In this document: in pieces, positions 43,851 to 55,640 of the stretch | Numbering within the stretch: the first letter of the stretch is position 1 | How the letters are laid out: each line of letters begins with the position of its first letter | The notes under the pieces: model-generated | Databases searched by the model: none | What the model was told of the DNA's origin: nothing | What the model saw: the letters and a program-made list of their open reading frames with translations, nothing else | Origin: Gnetum montanum | Lineage: Eukaryota; Streptophyta; Gnetopsida; Gnetales; Gnetaceae | Assembly: GCA_015680685.1 (NCBI GenBank) | Contig: MNCI01004997.1 | Location: 488,623-552,622, forward strand | Reading direction: 5' to 3' | DNA: 64,000 bases | Program-made: the position numbers and the translations under genes

Positions 43851-44391
43851 CTTCTTAGTTTTTCAATTTTTTTTCTTACACCATTCCTTATATGTTTTCC
43901 ATTTTCTTGAGTATTTTGCAACTTAGTTTTATATATTTTTCCTCGTTCTTTTCCTTACATGTGTTTTCTTCTTTATTGTCCATTAGGACTTTGGCATTTA
44001 ATACGACTACTAATTACTAGAAGTTCAATTGAACTATACTTCATGTTTAGATTGATTATTCAATAATTGGATTTCATTTTTTGATTATGACATCAATTAA
44101 TAAAACATTGATTTTCCTATGGTATTAGGCAGTGAGCTCACATCGTCCATCCATTTCACTCAACTCCATGAAGTTCTTTAGTCTTGAAAGCATGAGGTCC
44201 TTTCTTATCTATAGCTTATAAAAGAATAAAGGACCTTCATACTTAATAGACTTAGAACGAATTAAGTGGAATAGACAGGGGTGTGGCTTCAAGGGCACTT
44301 ATCACCTTTTGTACCTAACTACCTTCTTGAGTTTTATGGGTATTCTCATTAGTCTCTTACCATTCCTCTTGTTGACCACTAATAGGAAGAA

Positions 44392-44570
44392 TGTCTTTGC
44401 ATGGTGTCGTTCTCATGAAAAAGCAAAAAAAAAAAAGAACAACAACATGGAAATTCAAAGCACACAACTTAGACACAATAATGGGCTACAAGTATTGGTT
44501 ATGGGGCTGGAAAGATATGTTACCTATGCCTAAAGGTACCCCTCTAACTAAGGCCCTTCCTAACTTCCTA
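44392..44570 (+). repeat. R7 CTTTGCATGGTGT block
   Basis: CTTTGCATGGTGTCGTTC, an A run, ATTCAAAGCACACAACTTAG and TATTGGTTATGG, as in R2, R3, R5 and R9. The short ORFs at 44309-44594 over it are not proteins. Confidence 0.62.
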
Positions 44571-45272
44571 CTTCTCTTTTCTTCTCTATTTTGAATGGTG
44601 GTTGATCTTTGTGGGTGGTCATGAATCTAGAAGGTTGAATTTTCTAAATGTGCTAATGCGAAGTCATTGGAAGTGGATGGACTTGATTTTGATTAAGGGT
44701 GAGACAATATCAGGTCATAGTATCCACATGTTCCACAAGGACTTCATGTAATTGGGATGTGAGACTTCATTCCCATTCTCTCTCCCCCCCATTGTTCAAC
44801 TCTTGTCATTCACCACCTTAATGCCTCCTATCATGGTTAATTAATGTGTCGCTTTTGGTATGTCCTAATCCTTTGATGATTGCTCATGTGCATTTGATTT
44901 CTAATAGTCCATGATCATTAATCATCCTTGCTGCCTGTGGACTCCTAGGTATGAGAGCATGCAAGGGCATTAATGGCATGAGCATTCTATGAGGAGGATC
45001 CACTTGCATACTCTTTGGTTGGGCTCCATTAAATTTCCTATCTCTTAGTTATTTTGCATTCAATCCCTTCATTTTACATAATAAGCATCTAGTTTTGCAA
45101 CCCTTGGCATATTTAATTCTCTCCAAAATCTTCTTTTTCTATGCTAATAGCATGCCCTCTTCCATGATTTTTCATCATTCTGGGCTTTTTCTGGCTTCCT
45201 TTGGACTCTAATTTCATCTTGAAATTCTTTTTCAACACTTAGGTTTTCATGTGGGAAAATTGTTGTACATAA

Positions 45273-45353
45273 CTGCATCGATACATCCCCATCGACATAG
45301 CTAGATGTGTTGCTGCATCCCCATTGACATAGGACAAAAACAATATATATATG
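45273..45353 (+). promoter_or_regulatory. R7 internal LTR-like promoter candidate
   Basis: A cluster of TGCATCGATACATCCCC and CATCGACATAG-type repeats is followed by ATATATATATG at 45343-45353, some 445 bp before the 3' ORF ATG. The motif type resembles U3 sequences of R6 and R9. Promoter activity is inferred. Confidence 0.45.
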
Positions 45354-45499
45354 CATCAACACTTAGCCATTTTTTCACATTTGCATTTCAACACACAAGG
45401 ATTTTTTGCCATTTTCATAGCTTAAAGACCTTCCAAGTGCTATAACTTCCACATTGCTTGTTCAATTAATCTCGTTCTTTGATCTACTAGCTACTAGAG

Positions 45500-45794
45500 G
45501 TAAGCTTTACATTGTGGGGGTCACAAACCTTTGGTTTATGATGAAATTTTTTTTAAAAAAATATTTCTAACTCCCCAAGTTTTAACCATTATATTAATAT
45601 TAAAAATCCTACTTACACCACGTTAAATCTTACAAATAAACCCTGGTAGCCAATGAATAAAATAATAATAAAATAATGAACCTACCAAGATCACAAATGA
45701 ACCTAAGTGTAAACTAACCAAATGAGAGAGGTATCAAAAAGGAACTAAAGGTTATACATTAATTGCTGATTCTTGGTTACATTTGTGATCACAT
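45500..45794 (+). other. Predicted 295-nt leader intron before the R7 3' ORF
   Basis: Donor AGAG/GTAAGCTTTACATTG at 45500, identical in most positions to R9's AAAG/GTAAGCTCTTCATTG. The acceptor before ATG 45795 is decayed (GTGATCACAT), with a branch-like TTGCTGAT near 45764. Confidence 0.45.
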
Positions 45795-46984
45795 ATGGCA
45801 CCAAAGAGGGGAGCATCGACAAGGGAACCTTCCTAACTAAGGGAGAAGCAACCACGAGGAGGAAGGAGCCAGTAACATCCACAACAACCTCAAGAGTAAT
45901 AAGCTAAAGAAACTCATGCAATAGGACCTCTTCAGAAGGATCTTAAAGTAGAATTTTTTTGGTAGATTCCCACTACTAAAATTGGCTAGTCTAGGCAAGA
46001 TGAAGCATCAAGGACAAGATCCAATTTGAAGGTCATATTGACAAGGGCCTTGAAAAAATCTGAACCAAGGAGGTTTAGAGTTTGGTTCTCCAAGAATTCA
46101 AATTTGGATCCCTCTTGAAATTGGCACCCGAGGAAGTTCACACACAATTACAAGGGTCTTCTATATGGTCCATTCTCTCCTCTATTGGAGAATGGTACAT
46201 GGGAAAAACCTAAATGTTTTGAAACAACTGGCAACGAGGCACATTGGTTAAAATCAAAGACATCACCATCTTCTACTCGATTGAGGCCATTATGGAGGCC
46301 CTTGATTTGCTTGATACATAGGCAACTTTGGTAGAGATATCTACTTAGGTGGACCTTGAAGCCAAGAAAGAGTGGATCTAGCATTGCTATGGGGTGGACC
46401 ACAAGGAGTATGGTGCACTCACCAAGGCAAAGTGCATGTATTTCAAAATCATGTCCTATCACCTAAATCCCATGGTGAGGCTCAGCAAGGTCAAAGCCTT
46501 CTCCACCCATGCGTGCATTTATCTAAATGGTAAATTCCCTATTAGTTTTCCTTAACTCATCTATATGGAGATAGAGAAGCAATTTAAAGAAAATGAAAGA
46601 TGAAGGAAGATGCACCGTTATTTGTGCCTCATTCAAAAACTCTAGAAGAGGGGAGCCATAGCACACTATGTAAATGACACACTCCACCATGCTCCTACTA
46701 CATCTTGGTAGGAGATGATGAAAGAAAAAGTAGCTACAAAGCTACATGAAGAGGAGTGGCCACCACCACCACCTATGAGGAAGACCACACCAGAAATATG
46801 TGTAGCTATAAGGAGGCTTCGAAAGCTTCGTGAGAAATAGCTGTAGCAACAACAAGGTTCAACAAGTAATGGGAAGTCATCAGTTTATTGTGCAACATTG
46901 AATCATCTCACTGAGATCACCAAGACCATTAGCTAGTTAGAGGAAATTTTCCCGCTATTCTCAACATAATGAACTTATGCATCC
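45795..46984 (+). pseudogene. R7 3' ORF
   Basis: It starts MAPKRGASTREPS and continues with Gly-, Arg- and Gln-rich sequence, then a degraded middle matching the R9 3' ORF order (NSNLDPS, Trp-rich and Lys-rich stretches), all with stops. It ends at about 46984, where it is fused to the U5 half of the 3' LTR, so the coiled-coil part is lost. The minus-strand ORF at 46148-46462 is a shadow. Confidence 0.55.
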
Positions 46985-47443
46985 ACAAGAATGACCACTT
47001 CAAGCATACTGTACAATGCTTGGTAATCCCAATAGTGGCCATTTGGTACATCTAGTAATAGCTACTTGGTAACCTAGTAGCGTTAGCACTGGTTTAGGAT
47101 GTGTAAGAAAGGTGGGAATGGATACTTATGTGAGGATAGTTAGCCTTTAGAATTGTTAGATAAAATAGTAAATTTTCAATTATTCATCCTTCCACCTAGC
47201 ACTTAAGATAAAAAATGTATAAAAATATAAACAAAAATAAATATCATATGCCTTATCTCACATTTAACCATATGTATGACCATACACAAGTGGGAGTTAG
47301 GAAGATAATGATCACATGATCTTTAGGTTCACAGTATTTGTCTATAGGTGAACTTAGGAACTAAGTCCATAAAATTCAACCGAATCACTAGTGCACACCT
47401 GTGATTCATATGGTTACATGTAGGATATATTTTTTACTCATCA
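46985..47443 (+). repeat. R7 3' LTR, U5 remnant
   Basis: It matches 5' LTR sequence from ACCACTTCAAGCATA to the end ACTCATCA. U3, R and the terminal polypurine tract are deleted. Confidence 0.78.
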
Positions 47444-49330
47444 GCATCATAAAATCTCTCAAATTCACACTACGAAATTCATAGGAAAAATATTCTAAGT
47501 CTAGAGAAATGAAACTACAGAACTTAGCTATGGTATGAATTCTAGGTGTCATAAATGTAGGTGGTGGCCACATTTATAGAGGCACTTCTTGCATTAGCAT
47601 CAATGCGTCTAACCATGCATCAACAAGGATACGTCGATGGGGCTACATTGATGCATGTCCATTGATGCAACCTATCTAATAAGAAAGGCTCATCATACCT
47701 CCATGACTAACTAAAAGCTCATCCTCAAGTGAATAAAAATAGGATCAAGCTTCTTACAAAATTTGGGAAGGTATAATATTTATTAAGTACAAGATAAAAG
47801 ACAGGCTCTACTAACTCTAAGTGCCAAATTATATGGGTTTACAAACATTAGTGTCCATTACAACAAAAATGAATACTTTATAAAAACTATAGTAGGTGCC
47901 TGTAGGATTGCTGAAGTCATGAAGAACTTTCAAACAGTGCCTAAAGGTGGAGGATCCTGTGGCATTGAAGGTCCTTTACCAGGTTCCTATGCTAGTGGAG
48001 GTTGAGGATGTCCTTTTATTGTTGTTGCTACTACTGGGAGTTTGAAAGCATCTAGCAATGCTTTAATCTTTTCTTTCTCACCATGTGAATCACAAGTAGT
48101 CCACGTAGCTTCACCAATATGGGTTGGTTTTGGGATATTGCATAGGCATAACATCGAAGGAAACAACTTGTTCGTGTTGATGAACCATGCTGCGAATTGC
48201 TTACATTTAATGTCGAACATCTTTACTAAGTTCTACAACTCATGGTAGTCATTCATCCTTCTAGTTAAGTTCTCAACAACATATCATTGATCAGTAGATT
48301 TACTTTTAAGAACTTTAAGCTCTCTACATTGGATATCTCCAACTATTATTTTTTCTTCATGTGATGCTTAAATTTTGCCTCATATAGGAGGTCGGAATTG
48401 GTCACATTCTTTTCCAACTCTATCATTGGTCTTCCTAAAATTAGCATAGCTAGGTTTGCATGGTAGAGGATGGCAAGCTACATATATTGTGTCATCTTCT
48501 CAATCTGCAACTCCTTCAGGTGGATTTCAACCTTGTTGTATGTGTTTAGACCATCAAATATGGGCTACCACACATCACCTTATTGTTGGAGTTTCTAAAA
48601 GGCCTTGTTCATCTTCACCTTTCCATCTAAATCTCATTTTTTTTGACTTCTTTGAGAAGTTTGACCTTGTTCCTATAATGGTTTTTCACCCATTTGAAAT
48701 TCAAGGCCTTGTTCTTCTAGGCAGCTACCTCAATGGTTGCCTTTTGGTGAAGCACATGAACTTCTTGCACTGAGAGATTATGATTTATAGTTGCCAACCT
48801 CCTTAGATCTAAGTTAAACTTGGCTAGTTTTTTCTACTGTTGGCAAATGAATTCAACCATTTGATCCTTTTGTTCCTCAACATTCCACAAGCGATGAATA
48901 TCCTTGGTCAAGATCAAGTTCTCTTTTCATATTTGTAATAAGTCCTTGTCAATGTGGAAGGTCATTTGATTAAGCTATGACTAGTTGTTCTTATCCAAGA
49001 AGGTCATAACTATATGACATGGTGTTTAGCCATAGAGGTTGTAACCAAGAGCCATTTTATTACATTTTCTATATGGTTTTGCACCTATATGAAGAAGAGG
49101 GATTATGACATGAGCACTATACTTCTCTCCAAGAGGGATTGCGATGCATGTACATTTATGTTTGTTTTATTTTTTATAATCATAAAATTCATAAAAATTA
49201 TAAATATTTTCTCTATCTTTTACCATGGCAACATGGTTTTCATTTGTATCATATGTATGATAATCTCTTTTATATTTCTTGAATGCAACAGTATACACAA
49301 GTATTCTAGGAAATCCACTTAACATCATCT
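47444..49330 (-). mobile_element. R6: minus-strand LTR element, LTR remainder and 3' ORF part
   Basis: 47444-47695 is the U3-R part of the LTR whose U5 part lies at 36710-37329; R7 separates them. It ends GGCTCATCA followed by TACCTCCATGAC, a changed polypurine tract. Further right, minus-strand translation gives a coiled-coil-like, Lys- and Glu-rich 3' ORF part up to about 49000. The boundary to R8 near 49330 is uncertain. Gag, pol and the 5' LTR of R6 are not seen. Confidence 0.6.
47980..49010 (-). pseudogene. R6 3' ORF, C-terminal coiled-coil part
   Basis: On the minus strand the fragments match the C-terminal part of the R9 3' ORF in order: an open end piece at 47987-48220 (MFDIKCKQFAAWFINTNKLF), then Lys/Glu/Gln-rich helices upstream, with stops. 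The start codon region is absent. Confidence 0.45.
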
Positions 49331-51088
49331 TTGAAGCTTATGACCAGATTACATTACATTTTGTATGATAAATTCCATTAGTTAAGTACCATTAACTAAA
49401 ATGTAGCTAAGACTTAAGATGATGATATTCTTTTCAAGTTTAAATAAATGCATTTTTTGGGACTATTTAGTGATGATGATGTCCCTTTATTTGACTGGGG
49501 TCATTATCATGAGCTTACTAAAGTTGTGTACATTCCAAGAAAGCATGCTCATGATAGCAACATCAAGTGAATTAACATGGTTGATGTTCCAACATATAGA
49601 GGATATACTAGTGGCAATCCCCAACTTTACATGTAATCCTTTGACAATGCTTGATATCTACAAGGGATTGTAAGTAATTAATAGAAGTTGCAGTTATTTT
49701 TCCACACCTTCATTGAGCATGCAGACACTTGGTACAAATCCTTGGCCCTAAACCCAATTCAGAGATGGGAACATATGCTTAATATCTTCTACACATAATG
49801 TTAGACTTATTTCTACATTTCAAACATCTAGAAGGAGATGCTCAAATGGAGGCAAGAAACTCATGAACCTCTCAAATTTACCATGGAGATGTATATGAAA
49901 ACTATTCATTGCTATCCAAATCATGGTTTCAAATAAAGGAAGTAGTTAATGCACATTGTAAAAGATCTAAGGAAGGAAACAAGAGAGTGCATGAACATGT
50001 ACATGATGGGCTAGGTATAGAAAAAGTCTATGATCCAAATTAAAGTGCTTCTATACACCATTACAAGCTTGGAGGGTGAAGGGCAAAAGCAAAAGTTGAC
50101 TAAGGAGTATAATCATGATCATGTGCATAGAAGGGAGGCTAAAAACATTGAAGGTAGCATTAAATCTTCCATTACAATCAAAGTCTTGGGTGCAAGATCA
50201 AGTTAAAATAAATAAGGCCTTGAAAGACCTAGCCCACAGAGTTGATTGGGGTTGGGATGTAATGGATGAAAAAATAATCACTACTCTTAAGAACATTGAG
50301 GGTAAGGTAATTGATGATGGAGCCAAGGAAATTGCGCCACATGAATGTTGAAAGAAGTACAAAGATAAGGGTAAAGGAAACCTCTCTCATTCTATGATCA
50401 TTCATTAAGATCCAAACAAGGCTTCCTCATCCTTCAATGATGAGTGTTGTTGTAAATACTACACAAACCTTCATGATTCATAGTGCTACCTAGTCCTAGT
50501 TGTTAATATTATCCTAGAGGTGCATATCTACAACCCATGTAATAGTACTAATAGTGGTAAGCTCTAAATCCTTAGGGTGTTGCTCCATGAAATATTTCCA
50601 CTCCTATGCAACAATAGATGACACTTTCCACCAACTCCTACTTGTAAGGTACTCAAGTAGGTTCCTATCAACCACCATCAATGACACCTTAGCAATACCT
50701 GCTTGCTACAAGCAATCTTACCAATGAAGCTCCTTAGTAGCAGTAGTTTCTACATCCATGTCCCATGTAAGGTGGGATAACCAATCTATCACAACCAAGG
50801 TAATCAAAATCATGAAATAGTATCTATTACATTGAACCTACCTTCATGCAGGTAATGTTACCAATCTCCTACTGATTTGGTTATACGGAAAAGTTTAAGG
50901 TTCTATGGTAGAAAAATCTATCATAAGTGCATATGTAAGAATCATGGGATCAAGTTCACATCATCCTCTTCATATGGTGGATAGGATAATCGTGCATGCT
51001 AGATAAAAGCCCACATTTAGAAGATCTCTATGAAATTCCCTCATCATAATAAAAGTACAACATCCACTTCAATGATAAGTTCTGTTAC
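49331..51088 (+). pseudogene. R8: gag relic of another gypsy element
   Basis: Plus-strand capsid motifs: DTWYKSLALNPIQRWEHML, TMEMYMKTIHCYPNHGF, KDLRKETRECMNMYMMG; then a charged linker (50115-50351 open) and a Pro/Gln-rich degraded tail. The orientation is opposite to R6 and R9. The relic is cut by R9 at 51089, and no LTR of its own is visible. Confidence 0.6.
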
Positions 51089-52001
51089 TAATGAGTAGCT
51101 GAGGTACCCCTACACCCAACCATATGAATCACAAAGCATTCACACACGATCTAATCGAATTCCATGGACTCCCTAGCTTTTGATGCGCTAGTCTTCTAGG
51201 AAATGAATCTTGCCTTAAGGTCATTCATTGTCTTCCCAATTACACTTGTGAGGTACAAAGGCATGATTAAGTGTAATGAAGGCATATGATTTTTATCATT
51301 TTATATTTTATGTTCATTGGTGCTTTGAAAAGAGAGATAAAGTAATTTAATGACTAATCTAAATTAACTAACTAACTGATCTCTAACTAGTCCTAACATA
51401 AGCATCTGGTCCACTTTCTATACACATCCTGAATCCATGTACCCACTACTAAGCTACCAAGCGCTATGCTACTGGGCACACCAAGTAATGATGCTACTAG
51501 AATTACCAAGTGGATGCATGTTACACTCGAAGTGGTCGTATTTATGTAATTAATCTATCTAGCTTATCTCGCTTAATTACCTAATTAGCTTAATCATTGG
51601 AAAGCATTGAATAAATAAATGATTGAGAGTATTAAATGCATAAATGAGACATTTAAACTATCCAAAATGCTACAAGGTTTATCAAGAAGTTTATCTTTAC
51701 TATTGCACACACTGTCGTGCTTAGGTACAATAGTGCTTGAACAAAGATCCGTACACTCAATGACTTCTACTGTGGATACTTAGGAGAAATATTCTAACTT
51801 TCAAATGAACAAACTGTAAGAGTTCAGCTACTCCTATGAATCTAATGCCATAAATGCAACTAGTGAGTGCATATTTATAAGCCAAAAATGGACCTTGTGT
51901 CAATGGGATCATGTCGATGCATGGAATGATGTGTCGATGAGGCCCAGTCGATGAGGCTGCATCGATGGGGCCTTGTCAACTCAGCCAATTGTGACTCATC
52001 A
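51089..52001 (-). repeat. R9 3' LTR
   Basis: 913 bp, TAATGAGTAGC to GACTCATCA. U3 carries TCGATGAGGC and ATCGATG repeats (51905-51975) and a reversed TATAAATATGC near 51872, in place of the GATATC class. Confidence 0.88.
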
Positions 52002-52259
52002 TACCCCCATGACTGAATGAAAACTCATCCTCAAGTTTCTTTATTAAATTGAGAAGGTATGGGATTATTGACTAACTCTTAACAAAACAAAATAAAATAA
52101 AATAACTTGACAAAACTAAGTGCCCAAGTACAGATTAACACATTACAAAAATTATGGTGTTCATGACACGAAATTGAACACCATGACATGACTCATCAAA
52201 ATTGAACAACATGTCCTATGATGGCATGAAGTTGGTGGAGAAGGTTAAACAGTCCTAGG

Positions 52260-55105
52260 TAGTGGTGGCTCCTAAGGTTTTGAGGGACCTTCACTAGCTT
52301 TAGGCATGTGTGGTAGCTGAGGTGGTTGTGGCTATTCTACTGCTACTACAACTTCTAGAAGAAAGCAAAAGGCATCCAATAATGCCTTTATTTTCTCCTC
52401 CTTACTCCTAAGATCGTGCACCATCCAAGCAGCTTCACCAATGTGGGTCAGAACAAACACCTCCCAAGGATAGGGAATCACTGAAAATAGCTCTTTGGTG
52501 TTGATGAACTAGGCAACAAATTATTTGTGCTCAATGTTGAATGTTCAAACTGTATCTTTCAACTCTTGGTAATCATTCATTCTCTTGGCCAAGTTCTCGG
52601 TAGTCGATTATTGATCTATGAATCGTGCCCTGAGAACTTTGAGTTCATTATTGTTGTCTCAAGATTTTGCTTGGTGTCTTTATGGTGCTTAAACTCAACC
52701 TTGTACAGTAAGTACGATATGGCCACTTACTTCTCAAGTTCTGACCACAGTCGTCTGGCAATTAGCATTACTAGGTTTGCATAGCAGAGATTGGCCAATT
52801 CCATGTATTTTTTCATTTCTTCAATCTGTAACTCCTATAGGTGGATCTCTGCTCTATTATAGGCATCAATTTCATTATTGATGGGCTACCATACTTCTTT
52901 TCCTTGCTAAAGTTATTAGAGGGCTTTTTTACTTTTGCCTTAGCCATTTGAATATGCATCTCATTCACTTCCTTCTACAAACCAACCTGGTCTATATAGT
53001 GATTTTTAACTCTTTCAAACATCAAGGCCTAATTTTTGTAGGTGATGATCTCAATGGCAGACTTCTGGTGTAAGGCTCAGACTTCCTCCACAAACAAATT
53101 TTGATTCTTTGTAGTTAATTTCCTCAACTTAGTATTTACCTTAGTGAGCTGCTCTTGCTATTGATGAATGAATTCTTATGTTTGTTACTTCTTTGTATCA
53201 ACATTGCATAGGCGATGATTTTCCATGGTCAGTGATTTATTTTCCTAGCACATTTGAACCAAGTCCCTCTGAACCAAGTAGATTTTTGCTTCTGCTATAA
53301 AATGGTTGAAGATGGTCATCATTGTTTCCTCCTTAGCTTGTTTTAGTTATTCTTGAAGTTATTGAAAAGCTTCACCTCTAGTTGTTACTTGGCTGAGGAG
53401 TGCAGGATCAGCAAAATGGGCACATAGTTCAGCAACTTCCATAGCCAAGCATTGGTTTTGTGCTTTGGCCATTTCATGTTGCCCTTCCAGGATGATGCAC
53501 TTGCCCTTTGCTTCCAATAGCTTTGATTGGTTTGCAACGATGCTCATAAAATTAATGATATTTGGAATTGGTTTCCCTGTCCCTAAATAGTTGGTCCAAC
53601 AATTTTTTATGCTGGGTTACATTTAATCTTTCATTGATCGTGCCTGCAGACGTATACACATCTTGAAGTGCAGATACATCTAGTATAAATGTTACAGGTG
53701 CATTAAGCACTTTAGTGATTTGGTTAGTGACTACTTCAACAACGATCTCTTACCCTTGCTACTACATCACCAGTATAGTTGCCCCCTCATCCTCCTCCAA
53801 TCACATTGAAAAGGAGGTGGCATTCCTAGATATTTCTAGGAATAAATGGTGTTGAGATAAAGACACCTTCACCTCTTGAGCATTGGGATTCAACCTTGTG
53901 GGAAACTGCATTCATTGGATAGAGAATATTGAGCCACCTCTTTTCATCTAACTAATTGTCCAAGCGACCTCATTGAGATGACTCATCGCAGGTCAATATA
54001 CAGATGGATCTTTGCCACTCATTCCTGCATGTTGCTCCTGCTCATGCAAGAGCTGTTCTTGGATTTTTCATAAGTGCTCAATAGCTATGTGAGCCTCTAG
54101 CATTGGTTCTTGAGTATGCGATGGAGGTCGTGGCTATTGCTCCCCTTCTTTAGTCATAGTAGGTATCTTATCCTTCATTATTTCAGACCACGAGGCCAAA
54201 GGAGCATGCCTAATTGTGTCATTTTCATAGCAAATTATCCCTGCCCTTTTGCAAAGTTTCCGAATGAGGCATGGAAAAGCTAGGATTTTTCTTCTACGTT
54301 CATTTTCTTTAAAGAGTTTCTTGATCTCTAAATAGATCACTTGTGGAAGGTTTCCTGGAAATCTCCTACTTAGAGTGATGCATGCTCAAGTGGAAAAAGT
54401 AGTCACCTTGCTAGGCCTCATCATTGGATTGAGGTGATAGGTCATGATTTTAAAGTATATGCGTTCCACCAATGCGAGCATGCCAAACTCCTAATGGTTG
54501 ACCCTGTAACATCTCTGGGTCCACTTCTTTTTGGCCTCAAGGTTAGCTTGTGTTGATAACTTTTCTAGTTGTGTCCTAGTATTAGACAACTTCAATGCTT
54601 ATGCAATAGCTTCAACTGAGTAGGACACTTGAATATCCTTGATTTTCACTATGGAGCTTGGCGTTATGTTGTTCTAGAAGAGATACATCTCTCTCATGTA
54701 CATCTTCCCACTGGAAGTGATGACTAGCCACATAGGAGAGATTTGCAATCATGTTTTCATCTTAGCTAGAGCATGCTCTAAAAATGGCACAAAATTTAGT
54801 TCTTGGAGAATTGAGCGTTGGATTTCATGAGGCCTAATGGTGTCAAGGAAAGCTTGTGTTAGAGTGACTTCAAGCCTTGGTATGGGTCTTGGTGCTTTCC
54901 CTCGCTACGATTATTCTATTGGCACTTCTTGTTCAAGAATCTGTTGAACAGACTCCACATTGAGCTCCTCTCGAAGAGGTCCCGTTGCATGGGTTTCCTC
55001 TAGCGGCTCCTAGGCTTGCTCTTGTTGGCCCCTTCCAATTCTGGGCCATTTCTCACTTGGTTGAGAGGGTTCTCCTTCCTACAGTTGTTTTGTTCTTGGC
55101 ACCAT
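52260..55105 (-). pseudogene. R9 3' ORF
   Basis: The longest copy of the 3' ORF, about 900 codons when intact. The start (ATG at 55105-55103) reads MVPRTKQL; a Pro- and Glu-rich part follows. Next comes a domain with NLPQVIYLEIKKLF, RRRKILAFPCLIRKLCKRAG (54134-54340 open), of the plant transposon protein type. The second half has Gln-, Lys- and Glu-rich helices, including LLEAKGKCIILEGQHEMAKA at 53359-53547, likely coiled coil. No signal peptide or membrane segment is visible, which argues against an envelope protein although it lies in the env position. Stops are frequent. The end is uncertain. Confidence 0.6.
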
Positions 55106-55387
55106 CTATAATCACAACATGACCATGGGTTAGCAATTTTTGTGTAACATGAAACAATTGGGATACCTTAACTCCTTAGGATAGTTACACTTGGCTAAGT
55201 TTTGATTATGTCTTATTTAATTAATTTTAATCATTATTTTATTTATGTTTTAATGTTAACAAGTCATTCCAAAGGATTTTGGAATAGTTAACTCTCAAAA
55301 TTTGATGGTTTCATATCATTGTATTCATTAAGTCTTTGAAGGGAGTTACAAAAAGTTTCAAAAACACCCCCACAATGAAGAGCTTAC
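55106..55387 (-). other. Predicted 282-nt leader intron before the R9 3' ORF
   Basis: Minus strand: strong donor CCAAAG/GTAAGCTC at 55387, branch-like TGCTAAC at 55135-55129, acceptor TGTGATTATAG ending at 55106, then ATGG. R7 has the donor and R1 the acceptor in matching sequence. Confidence 0.5.
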
Positions 55388-55537
55388 CTTTGGTAGCTAC
55401 AAGATCAAAGAACAGAGTGATTTGGACAAATAATTAGACGGTTATGGGCTCTTGAAGGTTTTAGACTTTAAAAAATGACAAAAAATTCCCTGTTGTTGTT
55501 GTGAAGCAAATGTCAAAAAATTACAAAGTATGCAATG

Positions 55538-55640
55538 ATATATATAGAGTTTTTGACATTCATCAACGAGGCCTAGTCAATGGGGCCCTATCAACGGGGT
55601 TGGTTGCATCGACTAGGCCTAGTTTACATAGTTGTTGATC
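55538..55640 (-). promoter_or_regulatory. R9 internal LTR-like promoter candidate
   Basis: Minus strand: AGGCCTAGTCGATGCA and related repeats (55640-55560), then CTATATATAT at 55547-55538, about 440 nt before the 3' ORF ATG. The repeats resemble R9's own U3 (TCGATGAGGCC, CCCCATCGATG). Confidence 0.45.

Larger units (their letters stand above)
37330..47443 (+). mobile_element. R7: gag-pol-3' ORF gypsy element inserted in the R6 LTR
   Basis: A 10.1-kb + strand element with 5' LTR 37330-38192, primer-binding site, pre-gag module, gag, protease, RT, RNase H, the N-terminal zinc domain of integrase, noncoding blocks, internal promoter candidate, 3' ORF and an LTR remnant. The integrase catalytic core is missing. 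A second deletion joins the 3' ORF to the U5 half of the 3' LTR. Domain order protease-RT-RNase H-integrase defines Ty3/gypsy. It carries many in-frame stops, many of them TAG or TGA in place of CAG or TGG, suggesting C-to-T decay. No convincing target duplication is found. Confidence 0.85.

Noticed and set aside
52260-55105. Calling the 3' ORF an envelope gene
   Set aside because: No signal peptide, membrane span or cysteine-rich ectodomain is visible; only the position fits.
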